From NCBI GenBank assembly GCA_015056585.1, contig SVFZ01000094.1, positions 1 through 32,579 of the forward strand: a stretch of DNA of 32,579 nucleotides, given 5' to 3'. Both the position numbers and the translations under genes were made by a program. A model generated the notes under the pieces. That model was not told the DNA's origin, did no database searches, and worked only from the letters and a program-made list of their open reading frames with translations. How positions within the stretch are numbered: the stretch's first letter is position 1; each line of letters starts with the position of its first letter. Source of the DNA: Butyrivibrio sp. (lineage in GTDB: Bacteria; Bacillota; Clostridia; Lachnospirales; Lachnospiraceae). Shown here in pieces: positions 30,427 through 32,579 of the stretch.

Positions 30427-32346
30427 ATGGGTAGAAACAGGATCTTTTACATAACTAAAGCTCTCATGCTGTCAGCTTGTATGATGGTTGGTATTTTTTT
30501 TGCCAAAGGGGTGGTGACAGTCTATGCCGCTTCTGATGGGAATCAAGAAGCTGAAAATTCGGATGAAAGCGGAAATACTCATACTGATTCTGAAGAGGAG
30601 TCTGAGCTTATAGATTATGATTTTGAAATCAGCACTGAAGAAATTGATTTTGGAACTGTAATCCGTGGCGATGAAGTTGATCCGATTGAGTTTACAGTCA
30701 CAAATGTCGGCGAGACAGAGATTACCTTAGCTTATAAAGCAGAAGATGGCGATGAGGATGCGTTTAAGGTTGAACCTGTAACGGATGGGAAAGAAATTGT
30801 TTTCAGGGTAAGTGTTGAAGATAACTTAGACCCTGGCGACTACAGCGTGACTTATGATTTTTATCCTTCAGATGATCCGGAATCTGAGGCCAAAGTGGCG
30901 GTTACTTTTTCTGTTTCTGTAATCGAGCCTGTGCCTTACATAAGCAAAGTTGTGGTTTCTCCATCAAGTGCCAGCATTTTGGTTGGAAAAAGCTACAAGT
31001 TCAAGGCAGAAGTGCATGGTGGGTACGACTATGACAACACTGTTTTCTGGGAAGTAATCGGCAATACTTCCTCGGCTACAAAGATTACGTCGGATGGAAT
31101 GCTTACTGTCGGAGGCGATGAAAGTGCGTCGAATCTAACGGTTATAGCCACTTCCGGGCAGAATCCGGATTATTTTGGAAGATCAACGGTAAACGTTCAG
31201 TTTATCGAGCATGAGATACAGCTTTCTGTAGAGCCTTCAGACGGCGGCGTGGTTTCAGGTGGTGGCACCGTAAGAAACGGTGGCAGTTTAAGGGCCACGG
31301 CTACTGCCAATGACTATTATACTTTCTCAGGTTGGTACGAGGGCAGCAGCCTTGTTTCCACATCCTCTCAGATACAAATTTCAAATGTTACCTATGACAG
31401 AAGCTTTACAGCTGTATTCAAAAAAGCAAGGTACACGGTTTCTGCAACAGTTTCTCCATCAGGTGCCGGAAAAGTAGAAAACACAGGAACATATGATGCC
31501 GGTGAAGAAGTTGCTTTAAGAGCAGTACCTAATGAAGGTTACGATTTTATCGGTTGGATATTGAATAGCCAGAATGTATCTGGAGACCTTGAGTACGTTT
31601 ATGGTCCTCTCGAAAAGAATATCAGCTTAACCGCATCTTTTAAAGCAAAAGAGGCAAGAACCTTCAGAATAGAATCAGGAACCGCCAATCAGGGCGGAAA
31701 GATAAGTCCAAACGGCGATAACTTCGTGCAGGAAGGGAAAAGTGCAACCTACAAAATGGTTCCGGATTCCGGATACAGAGTACATGCTGTAGCAGTTGAC
31801 GGAGTAAACATCGGTGCGGTAGACAGCTACACCTTTAATGATGTGTACGAGGAGCACTCAATAGCTGTGAGCTTCGAGGTGATTCCAAAAGAGGCAGTAA
31901 CGCGTTCTGACAGTAGAGGAAACAATACAGATTCGGAGGAAGAATACTTCGAAGATGAGGAACTTCAGAAAACTCCCGAAGAACTTGAAGCCGAAATGGA
32001 AGAGACCGCAAATGAAGCTGAGGATGAGCAGACCAGTCCTGGACTTATTGACCGCATCAACAAGGGAGAGGTAACAGAAGAGACATCTCTGGAAAAAACT
32101 CAGGAAGAGGATAAAGTCATCTCCAGCAGGGAGATTTATGACAGAACATATACCCTTGAAGATGAAGCTGCACCTCTGGCTGCAAGTGCAGAACCTCTGA
32201 CAAGCGAAAAATCCAAAATGGCACGGAAAAGTAACTTCGTACTTGAAATTGTTATTATAGGGCTGTTTTCTGTTGTACTTTATTCTATCGGATACACCTA
32301 CTTCTGGCTTTTTAAAAAGAAACCATCAGACAAAGATTCTGAGTAA
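30427..32346 (+). CDS. Membrane-anchored surface protein with Ig-like and InlB B-repeat-like domains
   Basis: Protein of 639 residues with signal peptide (cut near VYAA, residue 35). An acidic spacer is followed by a beta-sandwich of the DUF1573/ASPM-SPD2 type (about 66-168: IDFGTVIRGDEVDPIEFTVTN). A BIG2-like Ig domain (about 171-260: VVVSPSSASILVGKSYKF) and three divergent InlB B-repeat-like domains (about 264-333, 336-407, 412-485) follow. Each of those shows GG or G-K, then Y-x-F-x-GW or its equivalent, then F-K/E at the end. A long acidic stalk (490-600) and a C-terminal membrane segment (about 604-628) with KKKP tail complete it. It probably displays adhesive or structural modules on the cell surface. 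No catalytic domain is visible. No LPXTG is present; anchoring is by the transmembrane tail. Confidence 0.82.
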   Translation: MGRNRIFYITKALMLSACMMVGIFFAKGVVTVYAASDGNQEAENSDESGNTHTDSEEESELIDYDFEISTEEIDFGTVIRGDEVDPIEFTVTNVGETEITLAYKAEDGDEDAFKVEPVTDGKEIVFRVSVEDNLDPGDYSVTYDFYPSDDPESEAKVAVTFSVSVIEPVPYISKVVVSPSSASILVGKSYKFKAEVHGGYDYDNTVFWEVIGNTSSATKITSDGMLTVGGDESASNLTVIATSGQNPDYFGRSTVNVQFIEHEIQLSVEPSDGGVVSGGGTVRNGGSLRATATANDYYTFSGWYEGSSLVSTSSQIQISNVTYDRSFTAVFKKARYTVSATVSPSGAGKVENTGTYDAGEEVALRAVPNEGYDFIGWILNSQNVSGDLEYVYGPLEKNISLTASFKAKEARTFRIESGTANQGGKISPNGDNFVQEGKSATYKMVPDSGYRVHAVAVDGVNIGAVDSYTFNDVYEEHSIAVSFEVIPKEAVTRSDSRGNNTDSEEEYFEDEELQKTPEELEAEMEETANEAEDEQTSPGLIDRINKGEVTEETSLEKTQEEDKVISSREIYDRTYTLEDEAAPLAASAEPLTSEKSKMARKSNFVLEIVIIGLFSVVLYSIGYTYFWLFKKKPSDKDSE

Positions 32347-32355
32347 AACTTAATA

Positions 32356-32480
32356 TGAACTACCCTCACCGACTCCACGTCGGAAAGGGTTTCTGTTATG
32401 CCGCGTGGCGGCATGAACCTGTAGGATGCTCTATGCATCCTGCAGAACAGGGCATGTCCACTATGCCCCTATCCCATTGG
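32356..32480 (-). ncRNA. Putative omega-RNA (reRNA) and right end of an IS200/IS605-family element
   Basis: Stacked hairpins span the tnpB 3' end and beyond: AGGATGC/GCATCCT (32423-32429 / 32435-32441), a perfect ATGCCGC/GCGGCAT (32398-32404 / 32408-32414), and a two-part stem CCGAC/GTCGG inside ACCCT/AGGGT (32362-32390). In IS200/IS605 elements the RNA guide for TnpB comes from this place, with its scaffold ending at the right end and the guide read from the flanking DNA. The boundary near 32356 is estimated from GTTCA on the minus strand. Confidence 0.5.
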
Positions 32481-32579
32481 CTTACCTTTGGGAATACTTT
32501 TCTTAAGATGTTTGCAGCTCCATTTATGTCTGCATTTGTTATTGTACCATCGTAGTGCCTGTATAGTCCCCTCTGTATC
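32396..32579 (-). CDS. tnpB: TnpB (IS200/IS605-family RNA-guided nuclease), C-terminal end
   Basis: Only the last 61 codons lie in the window; the rest is beyond the right edge. The minus-strand frame reads RGLYRHYDGTITNADINGAANILRKV, which is the RuvC III region of TnpB. NADINGAANILRK carries the catalytic aspartate and is almost invariant in the family. The end (VFPKVSQWDRGIVDMPCSAG... to HAA) is a low-conservation tail that overlaps the RNA scaffold. The stop codon is at 32396-32398. TnpB is a transposon-encoded nuclease guided by omega-RNA to the donor site. It is not possible to tell whether the gene is intact or whether a tnpA transposase accompanies it. Confidence 0.82.
   Translation of the reverse strand, partial: IQRGLYRHYDGTITNADINGAANILRKVFPKVSQWDRGIVDMPCSAGCIEHPTGSCRHAA

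Noticed and set aside
32355..32555. Plus-strand frame of 66 codons at the right end
   Set aside because: The opposite strand encodes the conserved RuvC III end of TnpB in the same place, and the plus frame resembles nothing.

Overview
The window is a piece of chromosome from a low-to-moderate GC Gram-positive anaerobe, most likely a Butyrivibrio or Pseudobutyrivibrio-type Lachnospiraceae. This placement is inferred from the gene set: strong purine-rich ribosome binding sites, iron-sulfur and redox enzymes of anaerobes, mannonate-branch hexuronate use, a large modular secreted alpha-amylase with tandem CBM26-like modules, and a small exported protein with a YPDLRAAFG-type repeat common in that family. 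No rRNA, tRNA, CRISPR array or prophage was seen.

Layout. 1-823 is the 3' part of a NifS-like cysteine desulfurase. 1005-1586 is a small exported protein. 1733-4053 is a complete polar amino acid ABC importer (binding lipoprotein, permease, ATPase). 4112-4921 (minus) is a YlmH-type S4 RNA-binding protein. 5126-6316 is a GltD-like iron-sulfur flavoprotein. 6435-9382 is a probable operon of a membrane-anchored alpha/beta hydrolase, an AEC-family transporter and a bile acid:sodium symporter-family transporter. 9495-9740 (minus) is a GIY-YIG protein, apparently leaderless, followed by a 220-bp fold-back mobile element with 8-bp target duplications. 10063-12393 holds a methyltransferase and an Fe-S aldo/keto reductase. 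12396-13328 (minus) is a cupin/AraC regulator divergent from uxuA-uxuB (13676-16466). 16565-18331 (minus) is a chemoreceptor. 18532-19164 and 19378-19827 are a zinc-ribbon membrane protein and a PH-like protein. 20150-21181 is an unusual NifX-like / His-Cys linker / SlyD-like fusion. 21657-25130 is the alpha-amylase. 25385-26997 holds msrA and queA. 27147-30113 is a MetQ-MetN-MetI importer. 30427-32346 is a membrane-anchored surface protein. The window ends in the 3' end of a TnpB gene (minus), with hairpins typical of an IS200/IS605 right end and omega-RNA.

How it fits together. The content is mostly nutrient acquisition by a plant-polymer-degrading gut or rumen anaerobe: starch hydrolysis, glucuronate catabolism under a divergent AraC regulator, amino acid and methionine import, and sensing. 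MsrA and MetQNI both concern methionine, but separate promoters and intervening repeats argue against a single operon.

Most notable. (1) The NifX-His/Cys-SlyD fusion may be a single-chain metal-handling chaperone. (2) A repeat family starting ATGATATAGGTGTCAAA has three copies of different lengths, one of which seems to supply the -35 of a promoter inside the methionine importer. (3) A 220-bp fold-back element has clear target duplications. (4) Two perfect inverted repeats surround ribosome binding sites, one including the start codon. (5) An identical pseudo-palindrome, TAAACGGTTTA, lies upstream of two genes for exported proteins, including the amylase.
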